Of a stretch of DNA of 28,304 nucleotides, positions 7,433 through 14,887 are shown piece by piece (positions within the stretch are counted from its first letter, which is position 1; each line of letters starts with the position of its first letter). The position numbers were made by a program, and so were the translations under genes. The DNA comes from Rhodospirillaceae bacterium (lineage in GTDB: Bacteria; Pseudomonadota; Alphaproteobacteria; UBA8366; GCA-2717185). A model generated the notes under the pieces. It was not told the origin of the DNA. It ran no database searches and was given only the letters and a program-made list of their open reading frames with translations. The DNA lies in NCBI GenBank assembly GCA_018660965.1, contig JABJJH010000128.1, forward strand, positions 1 to 28,304, written 5' to 3'.

Positions 7433-8236
7433 CTAATCCCGGGGCGGATGCAACCGGTCGAGCCGGAGCCGATGGCGGCCGTCGCTTAACAGCCGCGCCC
7501 CGCCGATTACCGCGACAAGGGCGCCGACGCCAGCCCCCCCCGCAATCAAAAAACTGATCAAGAGCTGATATTTCACCGCTTCGGCGGGGTCGACGCCGGA
7601 CAAGATTTGTCCTGTCATCATGCCGGGCAGCGCAATCAACCCGGTCGCGGTCATTGAATTGATGATTGGAATCATCGCCGTACGCAGCGAAAAACGCGAC
7701 ACGACGCGAAACGCTTCCGAACGGGTCGCGCCCAGCGCCAGTTGCGCTTCGATGGCGGCGCGTTCGCGGTGCGCGGTGGTGGTTATCGTGTGTAGCCCCA
7801 ACCCGACGCCGGTCATGGTGTTGCCCAGGATCATGCCCAGGATCGGTATGGCGTAACGCGGATCGTACCACGGGTCGGGTCGGACTTGCGTCGTCAATGC
7901 AAAGACGCTCACCAGCAACGCCGCCGTGAACACGGTCGATGCGCCGAGCCCATAACCCCACCAGCCTTTGAAGCGTCGGTCCTGGCGGGCCATGATTTCG
8001 TACCCGGCGAATAGGACCATCGCCAACGCGACCAACGCGGTCCAGAACGGGGAGGCCAGGGCGAACAGCATTTTCAGCGCCAACCCGACCAACATCAATT
8101 GTACGGTCATGCGCGCGGCGGCGATCAGGAACCGTTTGGCGAGGCCCAGTTGCAGGACAATCGACAACCCGGCGTTCAACAGCACAAGCGATCCCGCCAG
8201 CACCAGATCGATATAATCGAGGGTGATGAAACTCAC
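7433..8236 (-). CDS. fetB: FetB/YbbM-type ABC transporter permease (UPF0014)
   Basis: Integral membrane protein of 267 residues with about seven hydrophobic helices and the UPF0014 signature regions: a GLHTITTTAHRERAAIEAQLALGAT segment in a cytoplasmic loop and IALPGMMTGQILSGVDPAEAVKYQ further on. In E. coli the FetA-FetB pair exports iron and protects against oxidative stress; related pairs in plants are linked to aluminium tolerance. The start is a GTG at 8236 that overlaps the FetA stop by four bases, so the two are translationally coupled. Substrate here is inferred from the family only; no Fur-type operator was seen upstream of the pair. Confidence 0.88.
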   Translation of the reverse strand: MSFITLDYIDLVLAGSLVLLNAGLSIVLQLGLAKRFLIAAARMTVQLMLVGLALKMLFALASPFWTALVALAMVLFAGYEIMARQDRRFKGWWGYGLGASTVFTAALLVSVFALTTQVRPDPWYDPRYAIPILGMILGNTMTGVGLGLHTITTTAHRERAAIEAQLALGATRSEAFRVVSRFSLRTAMIPIINSMTATGLIALPGMMTGQILSGVDPAEAVKYQLLISFLIAGGAGVGALVAVIGGARLLSDGRHRLRLDRLHPPRD

Positions 8237-8835
8237 GGTGACGCCGCCGCTTCCTGATCGGCGCGCAACCGAAGCCGCTGGTTGGCGAACCGCGTGGCCT
8301 GGGCTTCGTCGTGGGTCGCCAGAACCAGGGTCATGCCGGTGTCGAGCCGTTGGCGGAGAACACTTTCCACGGCGTCGGTGGCCGCCGCGTCGAGCGGACC
8401 GGTGGGTTCGTCGAGCAACAGTACACGCGGGGCCAATTCCAACGCCCGCGCCAGCGCCAGCCGTTGGCGTTCACCTGTCGACAACCGCGACACCGGCGCG
8501 TCGGCGACGTCGATGGGCAACAGCAACGCGGCGGCGATGGGTTCGGCTCGGTCCCAGTTGGAAAAATGTTCGGCGGTGGTTTCGGCCCACCAGCCAGGTT
8601 CGGCGGGCACATAAATGATTTCGCGGCGCCATTGCGGCGCAGGCGTGTCGGTCCGGTCGCGCCCGTCCAGAATCACCGCGCCTTCGCTTGGGTCCAGATC
8701 AGCCAATGCGCGCAGGAACAGCGTCTTGCCGCTACCGGACGGGCCGGTGACGGCCAGACATTCACCGGCGCCGATTTGCACGGAAATTTTCTGCAGCCCT
8801 GGTCGAGTTAGATTTTTAACCTCCAGCGATCCCAT
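8233..8835 (-). CDS. fetA: FetA/YbbL-type ABC transporter ATPase
   Basis: ATP-binding subunit of 200 residues that powers the FetB permease. Walker A is GPSGSGKT at 31-38, the signature is LSTGE at 118-122, Walker B is VLLLDE at 138-143 and the switch histidine lies in ATHDE near 175. The Q-loop looks altered: where the family has a glutamine after the YxP/YxA stretch, this protein reads YVPAEP (about 75-80). The signature is also a variant of LSGGQ. The ATG at 8835 has AAGGG nine bases upstream. The gene is divergent from the DUF350 gene, with 128 bases between them. Confidence 0.9.
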   Translation of the reverse strand: MGSLEVKNLTRPGLQKISVQIGAGECLAVTGPSGSGKTLFLRALADLDPSEGAVILDGRDRTDTPAPQWRREIIYVPAEPGWWAETTAEHFSNWDRAEPIAAALLLPIDVADAPVSRLSTGERQRLALARALELAPRVLLLDEPTGPLDAAATDAVESVLRQRLDTGMTLVLATHDEAQATRFANQRLRLRADQEAAASP

Positions 8836-8963
8836 CGTCGCACGCCCTTAATTCCAACATGGCGCCACAGTAGAACAAAAAGTCGCGACGATACATTCGA
8901 CATCGCCAACCCAATATCCTAAACAACCAATTCACTAGGTTTTTAAAAGATTGGAAGCGCGTC

Positions 8964-9377
8964 ATGGAAGCTGTCATTCAGGGATTCGTCGCGGGATTTC
9001 CCATCCTTATGCTGCATTCGTCGATCACCATCGCCTTGCTGGCGCTCGGCGTCGTAATCTACATGAAGGTTACGCCCTACGACGATATCGGTTTGATCCG
9101 CGATGGCAACGCCGCCGCCGCCGTGTCGATGGCGGGGGCGGTGCTTGGACTGGGGTTGCCGCTAGCGTTTTCCATGGCCGCCAGCGTCAGCGTTTGGGAG
9201 GTCCTCATTTGGGGTCCGGTGACGTTGATTTTACAATTGGTTGCGTACAGGCTGACCGACGCGATCCTGCGCGATTTACCGCGGCGCATTGTTGATGGCG
9301 AAATGGCGCCGGCGATTTTTCTGGTGTCGATCAAGCTTGCCGTCGCAGCGATCAACGCCGCTGCGGTCACGGGTTAA
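8964..9377 (+). CDS. DUF350 family membrane protein
   Basis: A 137-residue inner-membrane protein with about four hydrophobic helices in two similar halves, the normal DUF350 layout. The loop after helix 2 carries the family-like segment YDDIGLIRDGNAAAAVSMAG, and the matching loop in the second half reads IVDGEMAPAIFLVSIKLAVA. DUF350 proteins are of unknown function and are seen beside varied partners. The ATG at 8964 follows GGAAG at six to seven bases. It is the first gene of a tight group: the protease starts 15 bases after its stop and egtD 16 bases after that. Confidence 0.85.
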   Translation: MEAVIQGFVAGFPILMLHSSITIALLALGVVIYMKVTPYDDIGLIRDGNAAAAVSMAGAVLGLGLPLAFSMAASVSVWEVLIWGPVTLILQLVAYRLTDAILRDLPRRIVDGEMAPAIFLVSIKLAVAAINAAAVTG

Positions 9378-9392
9378 CCGGGTCCATCCACG

Positions 9393-10316
9393 ATGCGCCG
9401 TTTTGACTGGATGCTGATGGTGTTTGTATTCGCTGTGTCCATCGGGTTGCAGACCTTCGGCGACGATGCGCCGCAATCCGACGCCCCCAGGTCTGAAAAC
9501 CCGCGTCGGCCAAGTCCCGAACGGTTTGCGCCGAAAAAAGAAGACGCGGGTGTCTGGGACCGCGAAACCCGCGCCTGGCTGAAGGCGTCGCCCACCCGCC
9601 TTGGCAACGAAGTTCGGGCATCGGCTGGATTGCCCCGTGAAGGCGTCGTCAAGGAAGATGACAAGCCCGGCGCCACCAGCGGGACGGCGTTTTCCGTGTC
9701 CGCCAAGGGGTACTGGTTGACCGCCCGGCATGTGGCGGAAGGCTGCGCGAAAACCGGTATCCAGACCCGCGAACGCGGCGTCCTCAAGGTTGACCGAACG
9801 ATTCTTCACCCGCGCGCCGACGTGGCGATGTTGATTACCCAGCGAGGTCCGGATCCGCTACCGGTCGCGCCTGCGGGCAGCACGCGCGATGCGTACAATA
9901 TTGGTTTTCCCGCCGGACAACCCGGCGCGGTGCATACGCGGTTCATGGGGGAAATGACGCTGCGTCATACGGGTCGACGCGTTGGCGGCGGTTACCGGGA
10001 AAGGGTGAACGCGTGGAGCGAACGCTCCCGCGTGCCGTCGCGGGCCGGGTCGCTTGGCGGGTTAAGCGGCGGCGTGGTGCTGGATGCGTCCGGTCAGGTC
10101 ATCGGGGTCGTTCAGGCGGAATCACGGCGCCGGGGCCGGGTGATGACCGCCCGACCAAAAACCTTGCGGGAAATGTTTGAACTCGCCAGGTTCACGCCAC
10201 CTTCGGCGTCTTCTGGCGGCGGGACAGTGAATTTGACGGGCGACTCGTATCCGGCGGCGGCGCGTGACCTTATCTTGTCGCGCCGGGTCGCCAAGGTATT
10301 TTGCCGCACGGATTAA
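9393..10316 (+). CDS. Secreted trypsin-like serine protease
   Basis: A 307-residue S1-type (HtrA-like fold) protease, probably periplasmic or membrane-anchored. Residues 1-22 form a signal peptide or anchor. A charged, proline-rich linker covers about 25-90. The catalytic triad is H113 (TARHVAEGC), D143 (RADVAMLI) and S225 (GGLSGGVV), with C118 beside the histidine. There is no PDZ domain; the remaining C-terminal region is about 60 residues long and basic, with a single cysteine near the end. The start at 9393 is chosen because it gives the signal peptide directly. Its natural substrate is unknown. Its close spacing with the DUF350 gene and egtD suggests co-transcription, though a shared function is not obvious. 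Confidence 0.85.
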   Translation: MRRFDWMLMVFVFAVSIGLQTFGDDAPQSDAPRSENPRRPSPERFAPKKEDAGVWDRETRAWLKASPTRLGNEVRASAGLPREGVVKEDDKPGATSGTAFSVSAKGYWLTARHVAEGCAKTGIQTRERGVLKVDRTILHPRADVAMLITQRGPDPLPVAPAGSTRDAYNIGFPAGQPGAVHTRFMGEMTLRHTGRRVGGGYRERVNAWSERSRVPSRAGSLGGLSGGVVLDASGQVIGVVQAESRRRGRVMTARPKTLREMFELARFTPPSASSGGGTVNLTGDSYPAAARDLILSRRVAKVFCRTD

Positions 10317-10332
10317 TCGGAACGGAATATTA

Positions 10333-11307
10333 ATGACCAAGAACAAACTCGCTTTCTTCGTTGACCTCAAACCGGCGGTGGAGGATTTCAGCGCCGCCGT
10401 GGCGCATGGACTGTCGCAATCGCCCAAGGAATTGCCGTGCCGGTTTTTCTATGACGAAGCGGGTTCGACGTTGTTCGAAAAAATCTGCGAGACGGAAGAA
10501 TATTATGTCACGCGCACCGAAAAAGCGTTGTTAAGCCAGATTGCGCCGAACATCGCCGCCATCGCCGGACCGGGCTGTTCCGTCGTTGAATTCGGCACAG
10601 GGTCGAGTGCGAAAATACGCATTTTGCTGAGCGCGCTGGACGCGCCGGCGGCCTACATCCCCATCGATATTTCGCGCGAGCATCTGATCGCGACCGCGAA
10701 CGGCGTGGCCGTGGATTATCCCGACGTTGCGGTTGGCGCCGTTTGCGGCGATTTCGTCGGTATGTCGGCGCTGCCCAAGGAGGCGGCAATCGGGTCGGGC
10801 CCAAAATTAGGGTTTTTCCCCGGATCGACCATCGGCAATTTCGAACCGGACGCAGCGCGTGAATTTTTGGGCCGTGCGCGGGGCGTGCTGGCGCCCGGCG
10901 ACGGTTTCGTTGTCGGCGTTGACTTGAAGAAAGATATCGAACGGCTCAACGCCGCCTATAACGACGCGACGGGATACACGGCGGCGTTTAATAAAAATGT
11001 GTTGGCCCGCATACGCGATGAATTAGGGGCCGCCATCGACATTGACCACTATGAACATGTTGCGTTTTACAGTGAAGAAAAAAGCCGGGTCGAAATGCAT
11101 CTGCGCAGTTTGACAGCACAGGAAATCGCGCTCGGCGACCGCGTGTTTCACCTGGCCAAGGACGAGATGATCCACACGGAAAATTCGTGCAAGTACAGCG
11201 CCGACGACTTCAAGGCGCTGTCGGAAGCGGCCGGGTTCGAACACGTTGAAGTCTGGACGGATGTGCGGAATTATTTCTCCATCCATTATCTGCGCGCGCC
11301 CGGTTGA
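10333..11307 (+). CDS. egtD: EgtD-type L-histidine N-alpha-methyltransferase
   Basis: SAM-dependent methyltransferase of 324 residues that should trimethylate histidine to hercynine, the first step of ergothioneine synthesis. The SAM site contains EFGTGSSAKIRILL at 86-99 and D112 in PIDIS. From memory of the Mycobacterium smegmatis EgtD structure, the residues that hold histidine appear at matching places: Y57, N169 (GSTIGNF), Y209, M255 (EMHLR), and E283 with S285 (TENSC). M255 and E283 are the pair whose change favours tryptophan, so histidine is the likely substrate. No egtB, egtC or egtE lies in the window; egtB may be elsewhere, or hercynine may be the product. The ATG at 10333 follows a CGGAACGGAA stretch. 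It converges on the decarboxylase gene with only three bases between stops. Confidence 0.9.
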   Translation: MTKNKLAFFVDLKPAVEDFSAAVAHGLSQSPKELPCRFFYDEAGSTLFEKICETEEYYVTRTEKALLSQIAPNIAAIAGPGCSVVEFGTGSSAKIRILLSALDAPAAYIPIDISREHLIATANGVAVDYPDVAVGAVCGDFVGMSALPKEAAIGSGPKLGFFPGSTIGNFEPDAAREFLGRARGVLAPGDGFVVGVDLKKDIERLNAAYNDATGYTAAFNKNVLARIRDELGAAIDIDHYEHVAFYSEEKSRVEMHLRSLTAQEIALGDRVFHLAKDEMIHTENSCKYSADDFKALSEAAGFEHVEVWTDVRNYFSIHYLRAPG

Positions 11308-11310
11308 GCC

Positions 11311-12726
11311 TTATAGGCCGCGCGCGATTTCCTGAATGACGTCCCAGGCGCCCAGAACATGGTCGCGGGTCGTGTTGGTCTGTCCAACGCAAAACCGGAT
11401 AACGTAGCGACCGTTCACCCGGTTCTGCGTCAGATAAAGGCGACCGTCGTCGTTGATCGCGTTCAACAAAGTCTCGTTCAGCGCATCGATTTCCGACTCG
11501 TTGTCCAGAGACATCGGACGATATCGAAAATTGAACAGGGCCAGATTTCTTTTGGAGGCGATTTCGAAATCCGGCGCCGCGTCCACCAGACCGGCCAGTT
11601 CCTCCGCCCAGGTAATGTGATCGGCGATCATACGCCGCAATCCGTCTACACCGTACGACCGCAACACAAACCAGAGCTTGAGCGCGCGAAACCGGCGGCC
11701 CAGGGGTACGCTCCAGTCTCGATAATCAATCACGTCGTCCGCCGTCTGGGTTTTGAGATATTCCGGCAGGATCGACAGCGTGCGCACCAACGCATCGGGG
11801 TCGCGAATGAAATGTGCGGAACAATCGAAATTCGTCAGCAGCCATTTGTGTGGGTTGAAGACGAAGCTGTCCACGGCTTCAATCCCGTCGATCATCCAAC
11901 GATAATCGTCCAGGATCAGCGCGCTTCCCGCCCAGGCCGCATCGACATGAAGATAAAGGTCCTCGCGTTTGCAGATATCGCCGATGGCGCGCAGCGGGTC
12001 GATGGCGCCCACCCCCGTCGTTCCAAGCGTGGCCACGACCATCGCCGGCGTAACGCCTTCGGCGCGGTCCACCGCGATCGCCTGCGCCAATTCGTCGGGG
12101 CGCATCGCGAAATTGGAATCGACGGAAATTTTGCGCACAAATTGGCGTCCAATCCCGGCGACCTTGGCGTCTTTTTCCACCGATGAATGGGTTTCCGTTG
12201 AGGCGTAAATCGACAGCGGCGCCGCTTCGGACAACCCGTTTTCATTGGCTCGCCATTCCGTGGCGCGTTCACGCGCCGTCAGGATGGCGCAGAGCGAGGC
12301 GCTGGACGCGGAATCCTGAATGACGCCGGTAAAACCGTCGTCCAGCCCGATCATCTGACGGAGCCAATCGAGGATTCGGGTTTCCATCTCCGTGGCCGCC
12401 GGGGAGGTTTGCCACAGCAAACAATTCGCCGCCAGCGTTGCGGTCAGCATTTCGGCCAGAACCGAAGGCGGGCTGGAATTGGCGGGAAAATAGGCGAAAA
12501 AGCTGGGATGCTGCCAATGGGTTATCCCCGGCATGACAATATCCTTGAAATCCTGAAAGATCGCGTCCATCGGCTCCGGAGCGTCTGGCGCCGCCATGGG
12601 CAGTTGCGCGGCGATGTCGCCGGGACGTACCTGCGCGCGCACCGGGTAGGACTCGACATCGCCCATGTAATCGGCCATCCAGTCGACGATTTCATGCGCA
12701 TGGCGGCGAAAGGTTTCGTTATCCAT
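11311..12726 (-). CDS. PLP-dependent aromatic L-amino acid decarboxylase (group II)
   Basis: A 471-residue cytoplasmic enzyme closely resembling DOPA/tryptophan decarboxylases. Visible landmarks are THWQHPSFFAYFPA near 69-82, H180 that stacks on PLP, D262 (HVDAAWAG) that pairs with the pyridine nitrogen, and the Schiff-base lysine K294 (NPHKWLLTNFDCSA). The catalytic-loop tyrosine is present as Y323 (PEYLK), so simple decarboxylation is expected rather than the aldehyde-synthase reaction of variants with Phe there. At the position where animal histidine decarboxylases have Ser, this protein has G343 (PLGRRFR), which favours aromatic amino acids over histidine. The ATG at 12726 overlaps the end of the CoA-transferase gene by eight bases, so the two are probably translated together. 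The product amine is unknown. Confidence 0.9.
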   Translation of the reverse strand: MDNETFRRHAHEIVDWMADYMGDVESYPVRAQVRPGDIAAQLPMAAPDAPEPMDAIFQDFKDIVMPGITHWQHPSFFAYFPANSSPPSVLAEMLTATLAANCLLWQTSPAATEMETRILDWLRQMIGLDDGFTGVIQDSASSASLCAILTARERATEWRANENGLSEAAPLSIYASTETHSSVEKDAKVAGIGRQFVRKISVDSNFAMRPDELAQAIAVDRAEGVTPAMVVATLGTTGVGAIDPLRAIGDICKREDLYLHVDAAWAGSALILDDYRWMIDGIEAVDSFVFNPHKWLLTNFDCSAHFIRDPDALVRTLSILPEYLKTQTADDVIDYRDWSVPLGRRFRALKLWFVLRSYGVDGLRRMIADHITWAEELAGLVDAAPDFEIASKRNLALFNFRYRPMSLDNESEIDALNETLLNAINDDGRLYLTQNRVNGRYVIRFCVGQTNTTRDHVLGAWDVIQEIARGL

Positions 12727-13906
12727 CGGTTACGCTGGCCTTACGCAACGCGGCGATTTCAGCGGAATCGTAACCCAGTTCGATCATGATCTCTTCGGTG
12801 TGTTGGCCAAGCAACGGCGCCATGCGGCGCATTTTTGGCGGCGTCTTGTCGAACCGGGCGGCGGCGCGGGCCTGACGCAAGGGGCCGGCTTGCGGATGTT
12901 CCAGTTCCAACAGAATTTCGCTCGCCTTGATTTGCGGGTGATCGGGAATTTCCTTGCGCGTCAGGACCGGGGCACAGGGCACACCCGCGGCCTCCAACCG
13001 CGCCATCCATTCGTCCGTCGTCGCGGTCTCCAACACGCTTTGGATAAGTTCAAGGCGGTCGTCGATGTTCAGGTCGCGCAGCGCCGGGGTCATGAAGCGC
13101 TCGTCTTCCTGCCATTCGGGGTGTCCCGCGGCCACGGTGAACGCAGACCATTGCGCGTTCGTCATCGTCGATACGCTCATATGGCCGTCTTCGGTGTGAT
13201 AGATCAGATCGATGAAGCTCGCCGCGCGTTGTTGGCTGACCGTTTCCCCAATAAAGGTCTGTCCGCCCATATCCGATGACCACAAAAATGCGACGACCGA
13301 ATCCAGCATCGACAGGCGCACATGTTGTGCGACGCCGGTACGTTCGCGCGCCAGCAAAGCGGCGGTGATCGCCTGGGCTGCGGTTAATGCGGTGACCTTG
13401 TCCGGCACGATGGTGCGGATCAACCGGGGTCGGTTTTGGTCCGACCCGCCCTGCACGGACGCCAACCCCGATAGCGCCTGGATGAGTGGGTCGTAGGTCG
13501 GTTTCGTTTTGAAGGGTCCCTTTTCGCCGAACCCGCTGATCGAGACATAGATTATGTCGGGGGCGACTTCGCGGATGGCGTCCTCGCCAATGCCGATCCG
13601 CTCCGCCACGCCAGGCCGGAAATTCTGCGTCAGGACATCCGCCGTCTTGATCAGGCGGTTAAAAATTTCCCGTCCCCGGTCGTCCTTTAAATTGATCGCA
13701 ATGGAGCGTTTGTTGCGGTTGTTGTTGAGAAACGACGCGGACAGGTCGGCCTTGCGGTTGCCCGCCTGACGCGTGTAGTCGCCGACCCCCGGCGTTTCGA
13801 CCTTGATGACGTCGGCGCCTTGGTCGGCCAACATCATCGTCGCGAAGGGGCCCGAAATGACCCCGGTTAAATCCACTATTCGATACCCGTCGAGCGGTCC
13901 CGTCAT
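12719..13906 (-). CDS. Class III CoA-transferase (CaiB/BaiF family)
   Basis: A 395-residue enzyme of the family III CoA-transferases, which move CoA between carboxylic acids through enzyme-bound mixed anhydrides. Landmarks are the N-terminal GYRIVDLTGVISGPFA, the ADVIKVETP segment, NNNRNKRSIAINLK near 61-74, and D169 (VPDK), at the number of the catalytic aspartate in formyl-CoA transferase. The C-terminal part contains the usual HPQIKASEILLELEHPQAGP region. The acids involved cannot be told from sequence. It lies between the GST gene (27 bases upstream) and the decarboxylase (8-base overlap), so the three form one transcription unit. A GAGG stands about ten bases before the ATG. Confidence 0.92.
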   Translation of the reverse strand: MTGPLDGYRIVDLTGVISGPFATMMLADQGADVIKVETPGVGDYTRQAGNRKADLSASFLNNNRNKRSIAINLKDDRGREIFNRLIKTADVLTQNFRPGVAERIGIGEDAIREVAPDIIYVSISGFGEKGPFKTKPTYDPLIQALSGLASVQGGSDQNRPRLIRTIVPDKVTALTAAQAITAALLARERTGVAQHVRLSMLDSVVAFLWSSDMGGQTFIGETVSQQRAASFIDLIYHTEDGHMSVSTMTNAQWSAFTVAAGHPEWQEDERFMTPALRDLNIDDRLELIQSVLETATTDEWMARLEAAGVPCAPVLTRKEIPDHPQIKASEILLELEHPQAGPLRQARAAARFDKTPPKMRRMAPLLGQHTEEIMIELGYDSAEIAALRKASVTDG

Positions 13907-13933
13907 TCTTCTCTGCCTCTTAATTTTCCGTGT

Positions 13934-14593
13934 TCAGCGCCGCAACATGCTGCGCGCCATTTTAATTGTCCCGTCCGCCGTTTCCCTTGGGGGGACGCTA
14001 ACGCCGCGTTGACAAGCCGGTCGCGCCGCCATGCGGTCGTTCCACGCCATTAAATTATCCAGATCTGAAACGTCGATCCGCGCCCATTTATAGGACCGCA
14101 CCCACGCCCAATTGGCGATATCGGCGATGGAGTAGTCGCCGCACAGATAATCGCGTCCAGCGAGCCGACCGTCGAGGACCTCGAAAAGTCGCCGCGTTTC
14201 GTTTTGATAACGTGCGATGACGGCTGGCAGTTCGACATCGAAGTAGCGCACGAATACGTTCGCCTGACCCTGCATGGGGCCAACGCCACCCATTTGAAAC
14301 ATCAGCCACTGCATGACCTCGGACCGGCCTTTAACGTCGGCTGGGATCAATCGGCCTGTTTTTTCCGCCAAATAGATCAGAATGGCGCCCGATTCGAAGA
14401 CGGCGAAATCGCCTTCATCGCGGTCAACGCTTGTTGGAATGCGTCCATTTGGGTTGATCCTCAAATATTCCGGCTTTTTTTGATCGCCGTCGCCAAGGCG
14501 CAACGCGTGGACGGCATAAGGCAACGCCAGTTCCTCCAGCGCGATGGACGCCTTGAATCCGTTGGGTGTCGGGGCGGTATATAGGTCGATCAA
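13934..14593 (-). CDS. Glutathione S-transferase, Nu class (YfcG/YghU-like)
   Basis: A 219-residue cytosolic GST. The N-terminal thioredoxin-fold domain begins MIDLYTAPTPNGFK, where TPNGxK is the Nu-class active-site motif (Thr/Asn rather than Ser/Cys), followed by NPNGRIPTSVD and ESGAILIYLAEK, the glutathione-binding motifs. The helical C-terminal domain includes LCGDYSIADIANWAWV. Nu-class enzymes such as YfcG reduce disulfides with glutathione. The start codon is TTG at 14593: no in-frame ATG gives the family's N-terminus, and a GGA lies seven bases before it. It is the first gene of the GST-CoA-transferase-decarboxylase group, divergent from pcaH. Confidence 0.9.
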   Translation of the reverse strand: MIDLYTAPTPNGFKASIALEELALPYAVHALRLGDGDQKKPEYLRINPNGRIPTSVDRDEGDFAVFESGAILIYLAEKTGRLIPADVKGRSEVMQWLMFQMGGVGPMQGQANVFVRYFDVELPAVIARYQNETRRLFEVLDGRLAGRDYLCGDYSIADIANWAWVRSYKWARIDVSDLDNLMAWNDRMAARPACQRGVSVPPRETADGTIKMARSMLRR

Positions 14594-14759
14594 GGGCGCA
14601 TCCGCAGGGTGGTTATTCTGATCCCGGAAATGTAAGGCGCGGCCCGCGTGAAGTCGATGACGCTTTTTGATCCCCGAACCTGCGGCGTTGTTTCACAGGC
14701 GGCTAATTTACGGTTGCCGGGATTTACGTGGGGTGCCATGTTTTCTAGTGGAGTAACCG

Positions 14760-14782
14760 AAACGGATGGCTCCCATCCGTTT
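14760..14782. repeat. Perfect inverted repeat, 10-bp stem
   Basis: AAACGGATGG, a three-base loop (CTC), and its exact complement CCATCCGTTT. It resembles a terminator stem but only one more T follows on the plus strand, and no plus-strand gene ends upstream of it, so a role as an operator or leader hairpin for pcaHG is more likely. Confidence 0.75.
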
Positions 14783-14793
14783 TGATCAGTTGT

Positions 14794-14818
14794 CCCACCA
14801 GATAAATATTTTGGTGGG
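14794..14818. repeat. Inverted repeat CCCACCA / TGGTGGG
   Basis: Seven-base arms separated by an 11-base A/T-rich centre (GATAAATATTT), 11 bases after the end of the previous hairpin. The A/T-rich centre between G/C-rich arms is typical of a two-turn operator for a dimeric regulator; the same sequence could also fold in RNA. The regulator is unknown. Confidence 0.7.
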
Positions 14819-14887
14819 CTGATTCACGAAATGCTTGGGAACCAAGCGTTTCGATCAGACCACTATGAAACGATGAAGCAGGCAATC

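Larger units (their letters stand above)
14594..14887. other. Intergenic region between GST gene and pcaH
   Basis: About 290 bases of non-coding sequence that must hold the promoters of two divergent units. It contains two strong inverted repeats (listed separately) near the pcaH side. I found no convincing paired -35/-10 boxes, no tRNA and no protein-coding stretch, apart from a possible longer N-terminus of pcaH from ATG codons at 14831 or 14873. Confidence 0.5.

Noticed and set aside
11359..12186. 275-codon plus-strand frame opposite the decarboxylase
   Set aside because: The decarboxylase on the other strand has its full catalytic set; the antisense frame shows none.
14760..14782. Rho-independent terminator
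   Set aside because: The stem is perfect but a proper T-tract is missing on both strands and no gene ends next to it, so it is listed as an inverted repeat instead.
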